NCBI GenBank assembly: GCA_021648525.1
Contig: JAKISP010000024.1
Span: 1 to 57,909, forward strand
Length of the DNA stretch: 57,909 bases
Direction: 5' to 3'
Source of the DNA: Gammaproteobacteria bacterium
GTDB taxonomy: Bacteria; Pseudomonadota; Gammaproteobacteria; SZUA-140
The notes below the pieces were generated by a model, which was given only the letters and a program-made list of their open reading frames with translations, made no database searches and was not told where the DNA came from. Positions 44,537 through 53,417 of this stretch are shown one piece after another (within the stretch, counting starts at the first letter, position 1; the number at the start of each line of letters is the position of its first letter). A program made the translations under genes and the position numbers.

Positions 44537-45800
44537 AAACAGTTTTGCCTCCCAGCAATGTGCGTGTCACCTCGCCTTTCATCTCCCAGTTGAGAAAAGG
44601 GGTGTTGTGGCCGCGGCTTAGCATCGAATGACCGTCGAGCGTCCAGTAACGTTCGGGGGCGAAGATGCAGATGTCGGCGCGTTGTCCAATAGAGAGCGTT
44701 CCTGCCTCGACACCAAGGATGGCGGCGGGCTGGTGTGTCAGGCTGCTGATCATCTGTGGCATCGTTAATATGCCATCATCGACGATGCGCAGTGCCAGTG
44801 GCAGTAGTGTTTCAAGTGCGGAGATACCGGGTTCGGTGGCACCAAAAGGGGCTAGTTTGGCATCGGCTTCGTGTGGCTGATGGTCGGAGCAGATCGCAGT
44901 GACGACACCATCGGCGATCCCTTTACGCAGTCCTTCCATATCACGCTGGGTACGCAGCGGTGGGCGCACATGGCACTGGCTATTAAAGCCCAGCAGGTCG
45001 ATCTCGGTGAGGTGCAGGTGGTGGGCACTGACGTCACAGCTGATTGGTTGTCCATCAAATTTGGCACGCGATATTTTTTGCAGCGCGCGTTTGCTTGAAA
45101 TCATCGAAAAATGAACTCGCGCGTTGGTCTCTTCCACCAGAGCCAATGTGGCGGCAACCGCCACGGTTTCTGCTGCGATTGGAATGCCGGGCAGGCCAAG
45201 GCGAGAGCCGACTGCCCCTTCATGCACGCAGCCGTTGCCGCTCAGTGCGGCATCTTCGGCGTGGATGAATACTGTCAGGTCATGTGTGGCGGCGTACTCC
45301 ATGGCGCGGCGTAGAATCAGGGTGCTGCCAATCGGCTTCATCGCGTTACTGACACCAACGCAACCTGCTTTTTTAAGCGCGTGCATCTCGGTGATGGCAC
45401 GGCCTTCGAGTTTTTGAGTCAGAGCGCCGAGTGGTACTACCCGCGCAAAACCGGCGGCTTCGGCATGACGTTGAATCAGCTCCGCCACCGCTGGGGTATC
45501 AATAATCGGGTTTGTGTTGGGTGGACAGCTCAGAGTGGTGATGCCACCACGCGCAGCTGCGCGTGTTTCACTGGCGATGGTGCCTTTATGCTCTTCGCCT
45601 GGCTCGCGCAGGTGGGCGCGTAGATCGACCAGACCGGGGCAGACGATCTGCCCTTTGGCATCGATGGTCTCATCAACATTGAAGCCAGATGGCATGTTGC
45701 CGAATGCGACGATTTTACCATCGCTAATGAACAGGCTTTGGCTGCCATCGATCTCATTGGCGGGGTCGATAACACGGCCGTTCTTGATTTCAATCCGCAT
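44523..45800 (-). CDS. pyrC': Dihydroorotase-like protein PyrC', probably non-catalytic
   Basis: A 425-residue amidohydrolase-fold protein of the class I dihydroorotase type. Several ligands are kept (His180 in FIHAEDAAL, His260 in VSAHHLHL, Asp306 in CSDHQPHEAD), but the first HxH is R61-A62-H63 (DLRAHLREPG) and the bridging acidic/Lys residue is absent (GVSNAMKP instead of FSDD). This is the pattern of Pseudomonas PyrC', an inactive subunit required for assembly of aspartate transcarbamoylase. It overlaps pyrB by one base (TAATG). A catalytically active dihydroorotase must be encoded elsewhere. Confidence 0.88.
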   Translation of the reverse strand: MRIEIKNGRVIDPANEIDGSQSLFISDGKIVAFGNMPSGFNVDETIDAKGQIVCPGLVDLRAHLREPGEEHKGTIASETRAAARGGITTLSCPPNTNPIIDTPAVAELIQRHAEAAGFARVVPLGALTQKLEGRAITEMHALKKAGCVGVSNAMKPIGSTLILRRAMEYAATHDLTVFIHAEDAALSGNGCVHEGAVGSRLGLPGIPIAAETVAVAATLALVEETNARVHFSMISSKRALQKISRAKFDGQPISCDVSAHHLHLTEIDLLGFNSQCHVRPPLRTQRDMEGLRKGIADGVVTAICSDHQPHEADAKLAPFGATEPGISALETLLPLALRIVDDGILTMPQMISSLTHQPAAILGVEAGTLSIGQRADICIFAPERYWTLDGHSMLSRGHNTPFLNWEMKGEVTRTLLGGKTVYEYE

Positions 45801-46786
45801 TAGCGCGCGCCTCCCGATGTATTCGTCAGGTGGCTCTGCATCGCCATCGACATCACTGCCATGCGCACCGCGATGCCGTGACTTACCTGTTGCAGGATCA
45901 CCGAACGTGGGCCGTCGGCCACTTCGGAGTCGATCTCAACCCCGCGATTGATCGGGCCGGGGTGCATCACAGTTACATCGGATCTGGCTAGCGCAAGCTT
46001 CTCTTCCGTTAGACCGTAGAGCTGAAAGTATTCATGTTCACTTGGCAGAGAGCCACCGCTCATCCGTTCCTTCTGCAGGCGCAGCATGATCACCACATCG
46101 ACATCGCGTAGCCCTTCACGCAGGTCATGGTAGACATGCACGCCAAAGGTGTCTGGTTCAGTTGGAACCAGTGTTTTGGGGGCGATGATGCGGATATCTT
46201 CTACGCCGAGCATGCTGAGCGCGTGGATCTGTGAGCGCGCTACCCGTGAATGTCGAATGTCGCCGACGATCGCGACGTTGAGTCTGTGGAATTCACCTTT
46301 CTCGCGACGGATGGTGAACATATCGAGCATCGCCTGCGTTGGGTGGGCATGCTGACCGTCACCGGCGTTGATCACGCTGATGTGTGGTGCGGCGTGTTGT
46401 GCAATGAAGTGGGCTGCGCCGCTATTGGCATGGCGCACCACAAACATATCGCAGTGCATCGCCTCAAGGTTGCGTAGCATGTCGAGCAGCGTTTCACCCT
46501 TGGCGGAGGCGGAGGCTTGGATGTTGATGTTGAGCACGTCGGCCGAGAGCCGTTTTGCTGCTAGCTCAAAGGTGGTGCGGGTGCGGGTGCTGGCTTCGAA
46601 AAAGAGGTTTACAATGGTCTTGCCGCGCAGCAGGGGTACTTTTTTGATGTTCTGTTCGGTGATGCTAGTAAAGGATTCGGCGGTATCGAGGATATCGATT
46701 AGCATCTGACGGTTGAGTCCTTCAATCGTCAGGAAATGTTTAAGTTTGCCGTTGTCATCGAGTTGCAGGCGGTTTTTCTTTTTCAT
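45800..46786 (-). CDS. pyrB: Aspartate carbamoyltransferase catalytic subunit
   Basis: A 328-residue enzyme that condenses carbamoyl phosphate with aspartate, the first committed step of pyrimidine synthesis. The carbamoyl-phosphate site STRTRTTFE (66-74) and the aspartate-site motif [12 protein letters not shown] near the end are present. It is coupled to pyrR (ATGA) and to pyrC' (TAATG), which fits the class A dodecamer of Pseudomonas in which PyrB needs PyrC'. Confidence 0.97.
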   Translation of the reverse strand: MKKKNRLQLDDNGKLKHFLTIEGLNRQMLIDILDTAESFTSITEQNIKKVPLLRGKTIVNLFFEASTRTRTTFELAAKRLSADVLNINIQASASAKGETLLDMLRNLEAMHCDMFVVRHANSGAAHFIAQHAAPHISVINAGDGQHAHPTQAMLDMFTIRREKGEFHRLNVAIVGDIRHSRVARSQIHALSMLGVEDIRIIAPKTLVPTEPDTFGVHVYHDLREGLRDVDVVIMLRLQKERMSGGSLPSEHEYFQLYGLTEEKLALARSDVTVMHPGPINRGVEIDSEVADGPRSVILQQVSHGIAVRMAVMSMAMQSHLTNTSGGAR

Positions 46787-47289
46787 ACGCGGGTGATACT
46801 CAGCGTTAAGGGTTTGGGGCCCTGTAATTTAATCTGTTCGCCTGTCTGCAGGGCGATGTGTTGACCGACGGCATCGGGCTGGATGGGTAATTCGCGTCCA
46901 TCGCGTTCCACTAGCACGGCTAGCATGATCGAAGCGGGGCGTCCGTAGTCGAATAGTTCGTTCATCGCTGCGCGGATGGTGCGGCCAGTGTAAAGCACAT
47001 CGTCGACCAGAATAATGTGGCGATCGTCAATGCTTAATGGTAGCGAGGAGGGTTTGACCTGCGGATTCATGCCGATGCGGGTGAAATCGTCTCGATAGAA
47101 TGAAATGTCGAGTGTGCAGAGTGGTTCGCTGATGCCGAGTTGCTGATGCAGCTGTTGTGCGACCCATACTCCACCAGTGTGGATGCCGATCATGATCGGG
47201 TTCTGGATATTGCGAATTTCAAGCGTCGAGCTGAGTTTTTGTGCGACGTGCTCGAAGGCTTGGCTGATGTCTAATTTTTTTGCGTTCAC
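46783..47289 (-). CDS. pyrR: PyrR bifunctional regulator / uracil phosphoribosyltransferase homologue
   Basis: A 168-residue PRTase-fold protein with the PRPP motif [16 protein letters not shown] (91-106). In Bacillus PyrR binds pyr mRNA and acts as attenuator; in Pseudomonas it precedes pyrB in the same way and regulates transcription. The order ruvX-pyrR-pyrB-pyrC' is that of Pseudomonas. I see no obvious attenuation hairpin in the 67 bases before it. Confidence 0.95.
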   Translation of the reverse strand: MNAKKLDISQAFEHVAQKLSSTLEIRNIQNPIMIGIHTGGVWVAQQLHQQLGISEPLCTLDISFYRDDFTRIGMNPQVKPSSLPLSIDDRHIILVDDVLYTGRTIRAAMNELFDYGRPASIMLAVLVERDGRELPIQPDAVGQHIALQTGEQIKLQGPKPLTLSITRV

Positions 47290-47356
47290 AGGCAGTAATG
47301 ATACCGGTTATTGTTGTTGATTGCTCGTCTTTGATCTATCTGAGCGTGCGTCACGT

Positions 47357-47821
47357 TCAGCGTTGTTGGCTAAAAAAGGTTTCAAGGATGACCTGTGCTG
47401 CAACTGAGTCTACTTCCATATGCCCTTTGCGTTTGTGGCCTTTTTTATTGTATGGGTCGTAACAATCTCGCGCTGCCTCGCGGGTAGTAAGACGTTCATC
47501 CGCAGGATAGACCGGTAGGTTGTAGCGGCCATGCAGGCGGTTGGAAAAGCGTTTCGCTTTTTTTGTCATCTCATTGTTGCTGCCATCCATGTTAAGTGGA
47601 ATGCCAACCACCAGTGCATCGGGTTGCCAGCACTCAATTAACTGGCTGATGCCTTCCCAGTCGGGGCGTTCATCTCGTGAACGTAGTATGGGCAATGCGG
47701 AACTGTTCTGGGTCAGTTCCTGCCCGACTGCGACGCCGATCTTTCTGGTGCCGAAATCGAAGGCGAGCAGGGTGCGCTGCCTGGTTCGATCGCGGGGTCG
47801 ATCAACGGGTTTATCAGGCAT
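47357..47821 (-). CDS. ruvX: Putative pre-16S rRNA nuclease / Holliday junction resolvase RuvX
   Basis: A 154-residue RNase H-fold protein (YqgF). The signature LLAFDFGTRKIGVAVG carries the first catalytic Asp, PDALVVGIPLNMDGSNNEMT is the central motif, and VYPADERLTTREA the third, with Asp, Glu and Arg as usual. It processes the 5' end of 16S rRNA. The frame is open to 47863 and overlaps algH; I start at MPDKPVDRP (47821), eight bases into the algH stop region, but no clear ribosome-binding site helps. Confidence 0.92.
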   Translation of the reverse strand: MPDKPVDRPRDRTRQRTLLAFDFGTRKIGVAVGQELTQNSSALPILRSRDERPDWEGISQLIECWQPDALVVGIPLNMDGSNNEMTKKAKRFSNRLHGRYNLPVYPADERLTTREAARDCYDPYNKKGHKRKGHMEVDSVAAQVILETFFSQQR

Positions 47822-48377
47822 GGCCAATGTCATTGGAGAGGCGGCTGAGGTCGATCCCCGCATGTGCGGCGGCGGCTTCCCAGCATTGGTTGTACGGGGT
47901 ATTGAAGATAACGTCGCCAGAAGCGGGGACGCTAATCCAGGCGTTTTCTGCGATTTCGCGTTCTAGCTGGCCTTCGCTCCAGCCGGCATAACCGAGGGCG
48001 ACGAGGCAGTCTTTGGGGGTTTTGCCATCGGCGATCGCTTCCAGGATATCTTTTGATGAGGTGACGCAAATTTCATCACTAACGATTAATGAGGCGTCCC
48101 ATTCGCCGTGAGGACGGTGGATCACAAAACCGCGCTCATTCTGAACTGGGCCGCCGAGAAAGATTGGCGTGTTGTGGATGGTGTTATCTTCGCAGGGGAT
48201 CTCTGTTTGGCGAAGGATCTCGCCAAGTATGATGTCGAGTGGGCGATTGATGGTGATTCCCATTGCCCCTTCTTCGTTGTGTTCACAGATATAGATGACA
48301 CTGTGGAAGAAATTGGGATCATGCAGTGCTGGCATGGCGATCAGGAAATGGTCGGTTAGGCTGAGTTGTTCAAGCAT
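47814..48377 (-). CDS. algH: AlgH/YqgE (UPF0301) family protein
   Basis: A 187-residue protein with the family core DHFLIAMPALHDPNFFHSVI, ICEHNEEGAMGITINRPLD, and LVALGYAGWSEGQLEREIA near the C-terminus. In Pseudomonas it is reported to be a transcriptional or metal-linked regulator of alginate genes, although its biochemical role is unclear. I start at MLEQLSLTDHF (48377), which matches the family's N-terminus better than the earlier ATG at 48413. It leads the ruvX-pyr operon. Confidence 0.92.
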   Translation of the reverse strand: MLEQLSLTDHFLIAMPALHDPNFFHSVIYICEHNEEGAMGITINRPLDIILGEILRQTEIPCEDNTIHNTPIFLGGPVQNERGFVIHRPHGEWDASLIVSDEICVTSSKDILEAIADGKTPKDCLVALGYAGWSEGQLEREIAENAWISVPASGDVIFNTPYNQCWEAAAAHAGIDLSRLSNDIGHA

Positions 48378-48594
48378 GCTGCCAGTATCGGTTACAAAAG
48401 GGTGGAATGACAAGTGAAAAATGGAAAAAAATACTGTAAATCAGCGTCTTGCTCTATCTTTATCGGGTGTTTTTATGGCGGTAGAAAAGGTTATTTCGGG
48501 TGTTTGAAATGGTGTTTTATGGTGCTCATCAAATAGAGCGGTTGTTTCAATTTCAGGCGGTCCCCCTAAATAGCCGCTTAAAATGATTATATTT

Positions 48595-48603
48595 TGCTAT
48601 AAT
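48595..48603 (+). promoter_or_regulatory. Extended -10 promoter for the coiled-coil protein
   Basis: TGCTATAAT is a perfect extended -10 (TGn plus TATAAT). No good -35 is seen, as is usual for extended promoters. The start would be near 48610, giving a leader of about 60 bases before the GTG at 48670, which has AGGAG in front. Confidence 0.55.
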
Positions 48604-48669
48604 GTGCCCCCGCAAAGGCCGTCATTGGGGAAGTCGTGGTTGTTCGGCCCCACAATTCAGGAGCAATAA

Positions 48670-49422
48670 GTGGAACAAGCAGAGTTTGAACTTCAATTAA
48701 AGGTCTGGAAGGACCTTGCAATTAGTAATCAGGTATTAATTAAAACAGCGACAGATGCATTGGGATTAGACCCTGATTGCAGTCGCGATGTACTTAAGCG
48801 CGAGCTTGAGATCGGCGTTAAAAAAATCATCGATGCAGAAGCGAGTGTTGGTAGTGCGCAGCAGCAGGCAGGGCAGGCCATTGCCGTGATGGAAAAGAAA
48901 ATGGCCGAGAGTGAAAAGGCGAAGAATATCGGCGAGGCTCAGGCCGCGGCCATGTTAAGCGCTAAGCAAGAGTCGGAAAAAGCGATGGCAGTTGAGCGTG
49001 ATGCGCATTTTGTTGCAATGAAAAACATCAATGCCCAGATAGCTGAAAAAGAGCGCACGGTTAAGGCAATTAACAAGGCACTGGCGGATACGCCAGAGAA
49101 TGTGGTTAAAAAACTTAAAGCGCTGAAAAAGCAGAAGATGGATGAAACTTCCGCACGTAAAGTGGTAGAAGGTGAGGCGGCGACATTACGCAAAGAGAAG
49201 CGTGCTCAGGAACAGCGTATTAGTGAGTTTCAGGCAGCGTTGGAAGAGAGCGCTAAGCTAGTGACTCAGCATCGTGAACTGCATGAGCTGTGTACTACAT
49301 TGCATGGCAAAATAGAAGATAAGGCTGATTTGCCAGCGTTGACTAAGCTGGATGATAAGACGCTAGAAGGGATTGAAGAGGCGGCAAAAAAAGCTGAAAA
49401 AGCAGATAAAAAGAAAAAATAA
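48670..49422 (+). CDS. Coiled-coil protein of unknown function
   Basis: A 250-residue, highly charged soluble protein with a GTG start and an AGGAG site. Residues 5-60 are mixed; from about 60 to 215 it is an almost continuous helix rich in Ala, Glu, Lys and Gln (QAIAVMEKKMAESEKAKNIG, AEKERTVKAINKALADTPEN), that is a coiled coil; the tail is Lys-rich (EKADKKKK) after an acidic stretch. I do not recognise a family. A filament, spacer or nucleic-acid-binding role is possible. It is transcribed alone between algH and the convergent membrane-protein genes. Confidence 0.75.
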   Translation: MEQAEFELQLKVWKDLAISNQVLIKTATDALGLDPDCSRDVLKRELEIGVKKIIDAEASVGSAQQQAGQAIAVMEKKMAESEKAKNIGEAQAAAMLSAKQESEKAMAVERDAHFVAMKNINAQIAEKERTVKAINKALADTPENVVKKLKALKKQKMDETSARKVVEGEAATLRKEKRAQEQRISEFQAALEESAKLVTQHRELHELCTTLHGKIEDKADLPALTKLDDKTLEGIEEAAKKAEKADKKKK

Positions 49423-49441
49423 TTTTCTTTAGCGACTGTTG

Positions 49442-49494
49442 AACGGTGGTTGTCTGTTGTACTTGTATTAACTGGTACAGCAGATGTCGCCGTT
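49442..49494. terminator. Bidirectional hairpin between convergent genes
   Basis: A long imperfect hairpin: stem arms AACGGTGGTTGTCTGTTGTA and its near complement at 49472-49494, with G-U pairs and one bulge, loop around TATTAA. It lies between the stop of the plus-strand coiled-coil gene (49422) and the stop of the minus-strand membrane protein gene (49497). The flanks are only moderately T-rich. Confidence 0.55.
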
Positions 49495-49496
49495 AT

Positions 49497-50021
49497 TTAG
49501 ATAGAAAAGCCGTTGGTTAGCCCCGCTTCTTTCTGCATTCGTTTTTCAACCCACTGAAATAACATTTCCGTTTCGCCGTGCATCAATGGTCGGCTGATTG
49601 AGCTAACGCGTTGCTGGTAGTCGGCTACTTCAAGATAGCGTCGTCCGCAGTCACGGATTTCTGATGCCCTTTTTTCGCTTGCTGCCTTGAATGCGGGGAT
49701 CGCCGTGTCGAGTATTTTTCGCGGTCTTTCGATGACTTTGGTATGCAGATTATTGCTGACTATAAAGATAAGAAAGGTGAGATATGGGGTGCAGTAAGCG
49801 ACGGCCGCAACAAAATCAGGTAGTGCGGCGGGGTCTGCCAAGATGGGTATCGTGACGGTCAGCATAAACGTTGCGTAAGCGGCCACGACCAATAATACGT
49901 AGATGAGAAAACGGATATTCTTTTTGCGTAACAGGGCGCGATCTAGAGTGACCTGCTTGAGAGCATCTTCTATTTCGGTAAGCGCGGGTGGTGTGGTGTC
50001 GATGTTAAACTCAAGAACCAT
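49497..50021 (-). CDS. Small membrane protein of unknown function
   Basis: A 174-residue protein with two adjacent membrane helices (about 40-60 and 70-92) flanked by soluble parts. The first part (residues 1-38) contains DRALLRKKNIRF; the C-terminal 75 residues are helical and charged (KVIERPRKILDTAIPAFKAA, EMLFQWVEKRM). No family recognised. It starts 42 bases after the next unknown membrane protein gene, so the two probably form an operon. Confidence 0.7.
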   Translation of the reverse strand: MVLEFNIDTTPPALTEIEDALKQVTLDRALLRKKNIRFLIYVLLVVAAYATFMLTVTIPILADPAALPDFVAAVAYCTPYLTFLIFIVSNNLHTKVIERPRKILDTAIPAFKAASEKRASEIRDCGRRYLEVADYQQRVSSISRPLMHGETEMLFQWVEKRMQKEAGLTNGFSI

Positions 50022-50063
50022 GCTTTTCTCCGGTTATTTTGCTCGCTATTTAGATGGTTGAAA

Positions 50064-50618
50064 TTACCAGTTCACGCAGTGTATATCGGGTAATTCACTT
50101 AAATGGGTTTTTTCCTGCATCGAACGGATTCTTTTTGCGAGCACTTTTGGGTCGGCTGCTGTGATGAGGCAAAACTGAACCTGCTTGTCAGTCTCTTTGA
50201 CGGTGTAGTGGTAATCCTGGTTGTTAAAGTTGATAATCTTGTTTTGACCGGGTGGAATGCGAATATCATCGAATAGCGTGCGTGGATGGCTCTGGTTGGG
50301 TTCACTAATCAGGGAGACATGCAGTGGCTGGTTGGTGGAGATACGAAAGCTGATTTGCTCGCCACTTTCTGGGGTGTTGCTTAGCTTGCCCCATTGATTG
50401 AAATTGTCTTTTTGAACCATTTCAAATGAGACGTTGGTCGCGACCTGTGAGTTGAGAATGCTCTGTTGCTTCTCTAGCGGGCCAGGGGTTAATTTATAGA
50501 TGAGTACCCCTGAGAGTAAAAATAGAGCAACGCCGATCAGGGATATTACGGTGCTTGATCGAGTGACTTTTCGGTTCTGTCGACGTGCAGCCTCACGATC
50601 AAAATTGTCATCGGTCAT
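50064..50618 (-). CDS. Single-pass membrane protein of unknown function
   Basis: A 184-residue protein with a basic cytoplasmic start (DREAARRQNRKVTRS), one membrane helix (about 25-46), and a probable periplasmic domain with beta character (NTPESGEQISFRISTNQPLH, DYHYTVKETDKQVQFCLIT). No family recognised. It is the first of two minus-strand genes, divergent from hisE. Confidence 0.7.
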   Translation of the reverse strand: MTDDNFDREAARRQNRKVTRSSTVISLIGVALFLLSGVLIYKLTPGPLEKQQSILNSQVATNVSFEMVQKDNFNQWGKLSNTPESGEQISFRISTNQPLHVSLISEPNQSHPRTLFDDIRIPPGQNKIINFNNQDYHYTVKETDKQVQFCLITAADPKVLAKRIRSMQEKTHLSELPDIHCVNW

Positions 50619-50880
50619 CTAGTTTCTCCAGCGATGTATGAGCGGGCGCTTATTTATGGCACCTATTGTTGGTAAAATCGATGTAAATGGCAATTTTTAT
50701 TATAACCCTGGCGGGTAAATACCACGCTGATAAACGTGGAAAATTGAAGATTTACACCGCCTTATATAGAAAATGAGTCAAATAGCGTAGAATACCGGGT
50801 TTCGCTTGGATGATTCAGGCATAGCTCAGGCGGCGCTTTGAGCGTGTTAGACCCCGGGTAATTATGAGAGAGTGGGTGAT

Positions 50881-51204
50881 ATGAGTGATGTGCTTAGCCA
50901 AATAGCTGATATATTGGAGCAACGAAAGGGCATGGCCCCCGATAGTTCTTATGTGGCGTCACTGTATGCAAAAGGGCTAGATAGCATTCTGAAAAAGGTA
51001 GGCGAAGAGGCAACCGAAACGGTGATCGCCGCCAAAGATGGGGATGCGAAACAGATTGTTTATGAAACGGCAGATTTGTGGTTTCACACGATGGTAATGT
51101 TAGCGCATCAGGGGTTGAAGCCTGATGATGTGTTGCAGGAATTGGCGCGACGTTTTGGTAAGTCTGGTCTGCAAGAGAAGGCTGAACGGACTGAGAAAAC
51201 TTGA
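50881..51204 (+). CDS. hisE: Phosphoribosyl-ATP pyrophosphatase
   Basis: A 107-residue MazG-like helical enzyme that removes pyrophosphate from phosphoribosyl-ATP in histidine synthesis. The motif [20 protein letters not shown] (28-47) and the following EETADLWFH-type [12 protein letters not shown] carry the metal-binding acidic residues. A GTG at 50872 is also in frame, but ATG 50881 fits the family N-terminus. Followed by tatABC, a common gammaproteobacterial order; the other his genes are not in the window. Confidence 0.93.
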   Translation: MSDVLSQIADILEQRKGMAPDSSYVASLYAKGLDSILKKVGEEATETVIAAKDGDAKQIVYETADLWFHTMVMLAHQGLKPDDVLQELARRFGKSGLQEKAERTEKT

Positions 51205-51240
51205 TATAGCTAAACGCAAAGTTTTATACGAGGAGTAATC

Positions 51241-51513
51241 ATGGGCGGTATTAGTATTTGGCAGTTGTTGATCGTATTGGTGATCGTATTATTGTTATTC
51301 GGCACCAAAAAACTGCGCGGCATGGGGAATGATATTGGTGGTGCTGTAAAAGGCTTCCGTGAATCCGTTGGCGACGCTAAAAAGGATGATGGTGACGATG
51401 GTTTAAAGGCAGACCCTGTTCCTGATGAACTGGCACATAAAGATGCTAATCGTGTGATCGATGGCGACGCAGCTCAGGCTGAAGTAAAAGAGAAGGATAA
51501 GGATAAGGTCTAA
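51241..51513 (+). CDS. tatA: Sec-independent translocase subunit TatA
   Basis: A 90-residue protein: short periplasmic start MGGISIWQ, membrane helix [17 protein letters not shown] with the FGxKKL hinge, amphipathic helix ([17 protein letters not shown]) and acidic tail. TatA oligomers form the pore for folded proteins carrying twin-arginine signals. A 36-base gap follows hisE, with AGGAG before the ATG. Confidence 0.96.
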   Translation: MGGISIWQLLIVLVIVLLLFGTKKLRGMGNDIGGAVKGFRESVGDAKKDDGDDGLKADPVPDELAHKDANRVIDGDAAQAEVKEKDKDKV

Positions 51514-51562
51514 GTCAGTTTTTTGGCTTTGATCGTTCATCACTCACCTCATTTAGAATGAA

Positions 51563-51580
51563 CCCCGCGTCATCGCGGGG
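51563..51580. repeat. REP-like hairpin between tatA and tatB
   Basis: CCCCGCG, loop TCAT, CGCGGGG is a perfect seven-base GC stem in the 77-base tatA-tatB gap, ending ten bases before the tatB ATG. The surrounding sequence resembles dispersed REP-type elements. The GGGG of the 3' arm is also the best ribosome-binding sequence for tatB, so the hairpin could mask it. Confidence 0.6.
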
Positions 51581-51590
51581 ATGAGACGTC

Positions 51591-52022
51591 ATGTTTGATA
51601 TCGGTTTTTGGGAACTCACAGTGATTGCCATCGTAGCGCTTCTGGTCGTTGGGCCAGAAGAGTTGCCGACGCTTGCGCGTACCACTGGCCGTTGGATCAA
51701 TAAAGCACGTAATTTCATGGGTGAGATGAAAGATGAGCTTGAGGGCGAGGTTGATCGTGGCAAGGAGCTTAAAGAGCGAATCGCTGAAGAGACTAAAATT
51801 GCGGAGGCTCATCGCTCATTAAGTGAGACGACTCGCGCAGTCTCTGCGATTAAGCGGGACCTCAGCGATATGATCTCCGGTGATGTGTTAAAACCGATAC
51901 CGAAGGAAGAGCGTGATCGCATGGCTGTTGAGGAGGCGGAACAGGTGGACTCGACTGCTGAACCAGAATCATCCTCGTCGCCTAAAGATGACGTCAGTGA
52001 CGACGTAGTCAAAAAACAGTAA
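51591..52022 (+). CDS. tatB: Sec-independent translocase subunit TatB
   Basis: A 143-residue protein beginning MFDIGFWELTVIAIVALLVVGPEELP with Glu8 and the GPEELP hinge of TatB, then an amphipathic helix (ARTTGRWINKARNFMGEMKD) and an acidic Ser-rich tail. TatB receives twin-arginine substrates with TatC. Six bases separate it from tatC. Confidence 0.96.
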   Translation: MFDIGFWELTVIAIVALLVVGPEELPTLARTTGRWINKARNFMGEMKDELEGEVDRGKELKERIAEETKIAEAHRSLSETTRAVSAIKRDLSDMISGDVLKPIPKEERDRMAVEEAEQVDSTAEPESSSSPKDDVSDDVVKKQ

Positions 52023-52028
52023 TTACCC

Positions 52029-52853
52029 ATGACCAGGCCTCGTAAGTATCCACCCGACCCCAAAACACCATTAGTCACGCATCTGATTGAATTGCGTGAC
52101 CGCATGTTGCGCATGCTGGCAGGGATTACGATTGTTTTTATCTGCCTTTTCCCATTTGCCAATGACCTCTACACCACACTCGCCGCGCCACTGATTGCTC
52201 AGTTGCCTGCAGGCAGCACCATGATTGCGACCGAAGTGGCGTCGCCATTTTTAACCCCGTTTAAATTTACCCTGGTAGGGGCGTTCTTTTTAGCGATCCC
52301 GTGGGTTCTCTATCAGGTGTGGCGCTTTATCGCGCCGGGGCTTTTTGCGAATGAACGCAAGATGATATTGCCACTGATTGTCTCCAGCACGCTGCTCTTT
52401 TATGCCGGCATGTCTTTTGCTTATTTTGTGGTTTTTCCGTTGATGTTTGAGTTTTTTATTGGCACCACGCCAGATGGGGTGGCGGTAATGACCGACATCA
52501 GTAAATACCTCGATTTTGTGCTCAAACTCTTTTTTGCCTTTGGCCTGGCCTTTGAGATCCCGATTGCGACTATTTTGATGGTGTGGGCTGGCATTACGAC
52601 ACCTGATAAGTTGGTTGCCAAGCGGCCGTTTATTATTGTTGGCGTGTTTGTCATTGGTATGTTATTGACACCGCCAGATATTATTTCTCAAACCTTGCTC
52701 GCTATTCCGATGTGGATACTGTTTGAACTGGGCGTGATCTTCTCTCGTATTATGATTTCAAAGCGACCTGCAGAAGATGACGATACCCAGCCACCAGAGC
52801 CACCACCGCCTTCTGCAGCAAGCCAGGAAGATTTTTACGATCGAAAGCAGTAG
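52029..52853 (+). CDS. tatC: Sec-independent translocase subunit TatC
   Basis: A 274-residue protein with six membrane helices. The N-terminal LVTHLIELRDRMLRML and ATEVASPFLTPFKFTLVGAF and the QVWRFIAPGLFANERK motif are the regions that bind the twin-arginine signal. The C-terminus is Pro-rich and cytoplasmic. Last gene of hisE-tatABC. Confidence 0.97.
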   Translation: MTRPRKYPPDPKTPLVTHLIELRDRMLRMLAGITIVFICLFPFANDLYTTLAAPLIAQLPAGSTMIATEVASPFLTPFKFTLVGAFFLAIPWVLYQVWRFIAPGLFANERKMILPLIVSSTLLFYAGMSFAYFVVFPLMFEFFIGTTPDGVAVMTDISKYLDFVLKLFFAFGLAFEIPIATILMVWAGITTPDKLVAKRPFIIVGVFVIGMLLTPPDIISQTLLAIPMWILFELGVIFSRIMISKRPAEDDDTQPPEPPPPSAASQEDFYDRKQ

Positions 52854-52987
52854 TTTTCGCCGTATTTATTTGTAGAGCCCTTGCCTCTTCTTTGCTCTTA
52901 ATTTAATCATTTATTATTTTGTCCGATAAGGCTTTTGAGTGGCGAATCAGTTGCGCTCATTATTTAGCTGGAACAAGGAGAGTGAAA

Positions 52988-53350
52988 ATGGCACGAATTC
53001 TTTCTGTAGACGACTCACTGACGATACGTAATATGGTTAAGTTGATGTTGGAAAGTGAAGGTTTTGAGGTGGTCAGCGCTAACGACGGCGTTGAAGCGAT
53101 GGAAATTGCGCGTAAGCAGACGTTTGACCTGGTGCTGTCAGATATTAACATGCCCAATATGAATGGCATTAGCCTGGTGAGTAAGCTGCGGCGCCTTGAT
53201 GCTTACACTGATATCCCTATTATTATGCTGACAACGGAAGATAGCGATTTTAAAAAGAATAAAGCGAAAAATTTTGGTGCATCTGGTTGGTTACAGAAGC
53301 CATTCACTCAGGAACGCTTGGTGGGCGCAGTGCAAAAGCTACTAAGTTAG
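52988..53350 (+). CDS. Stand-alone CheY-like response regulator
   Basis: A 120-residue receiver domain with all switch residues: Asp8-Asp9, phospho-acceptor Asp52 (SDINMPNMNG), Thr82/Thr83 and Lys104 (QKPF). No output domain is present. The start is ATG 52988 with AAGGAG seven bases upstream; the frame runs further upstream to 52919 but the family begins here. No kinase is adjacent. Its chemotaxis-like sequence could act with the orphan kinase or the Hpt protein elsewhere in the window. Confidence 0.93.
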   Translation: MARILSVDDSLTIRNMVKLMLESEGFEVVSANDGVEAMEIARKQTFDLVLSDINMPNMNGISLVSKLRRLDAYTDIPIIMLTTEDSDFKKNKAKNFGASGWLQKPFTQERLVGAVQKLLS

Positions 53351-53359
53351 TTTCAATTT

Positions 53360-53376
53360 CACCTGATTTTCAGGTG
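53360..53376 (+). terminator. Hairpin after the receiver gene
   Basis: CACCTGA, loop TTT, TCAGGTG is a perfect seven-base hairpin nine bases after the stop codon. No T-run follows, so it is a weak or rho-assisted terminator candidate, or a stabilising 3' structure. Confidence 0.35.
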
Positions 53377-53417
53377 GAGAGCGTGAATTTATACTTGACT
53401 GTATAAGGGGGAATCGG

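Noticed and set aside
45514-45951. 145-codon plus-strand frame opposite pyrC' and pyrB
   Set aside because: Crosses two well-supported genes on the other strand; an Arg/Ser/Pro-rich shadow.
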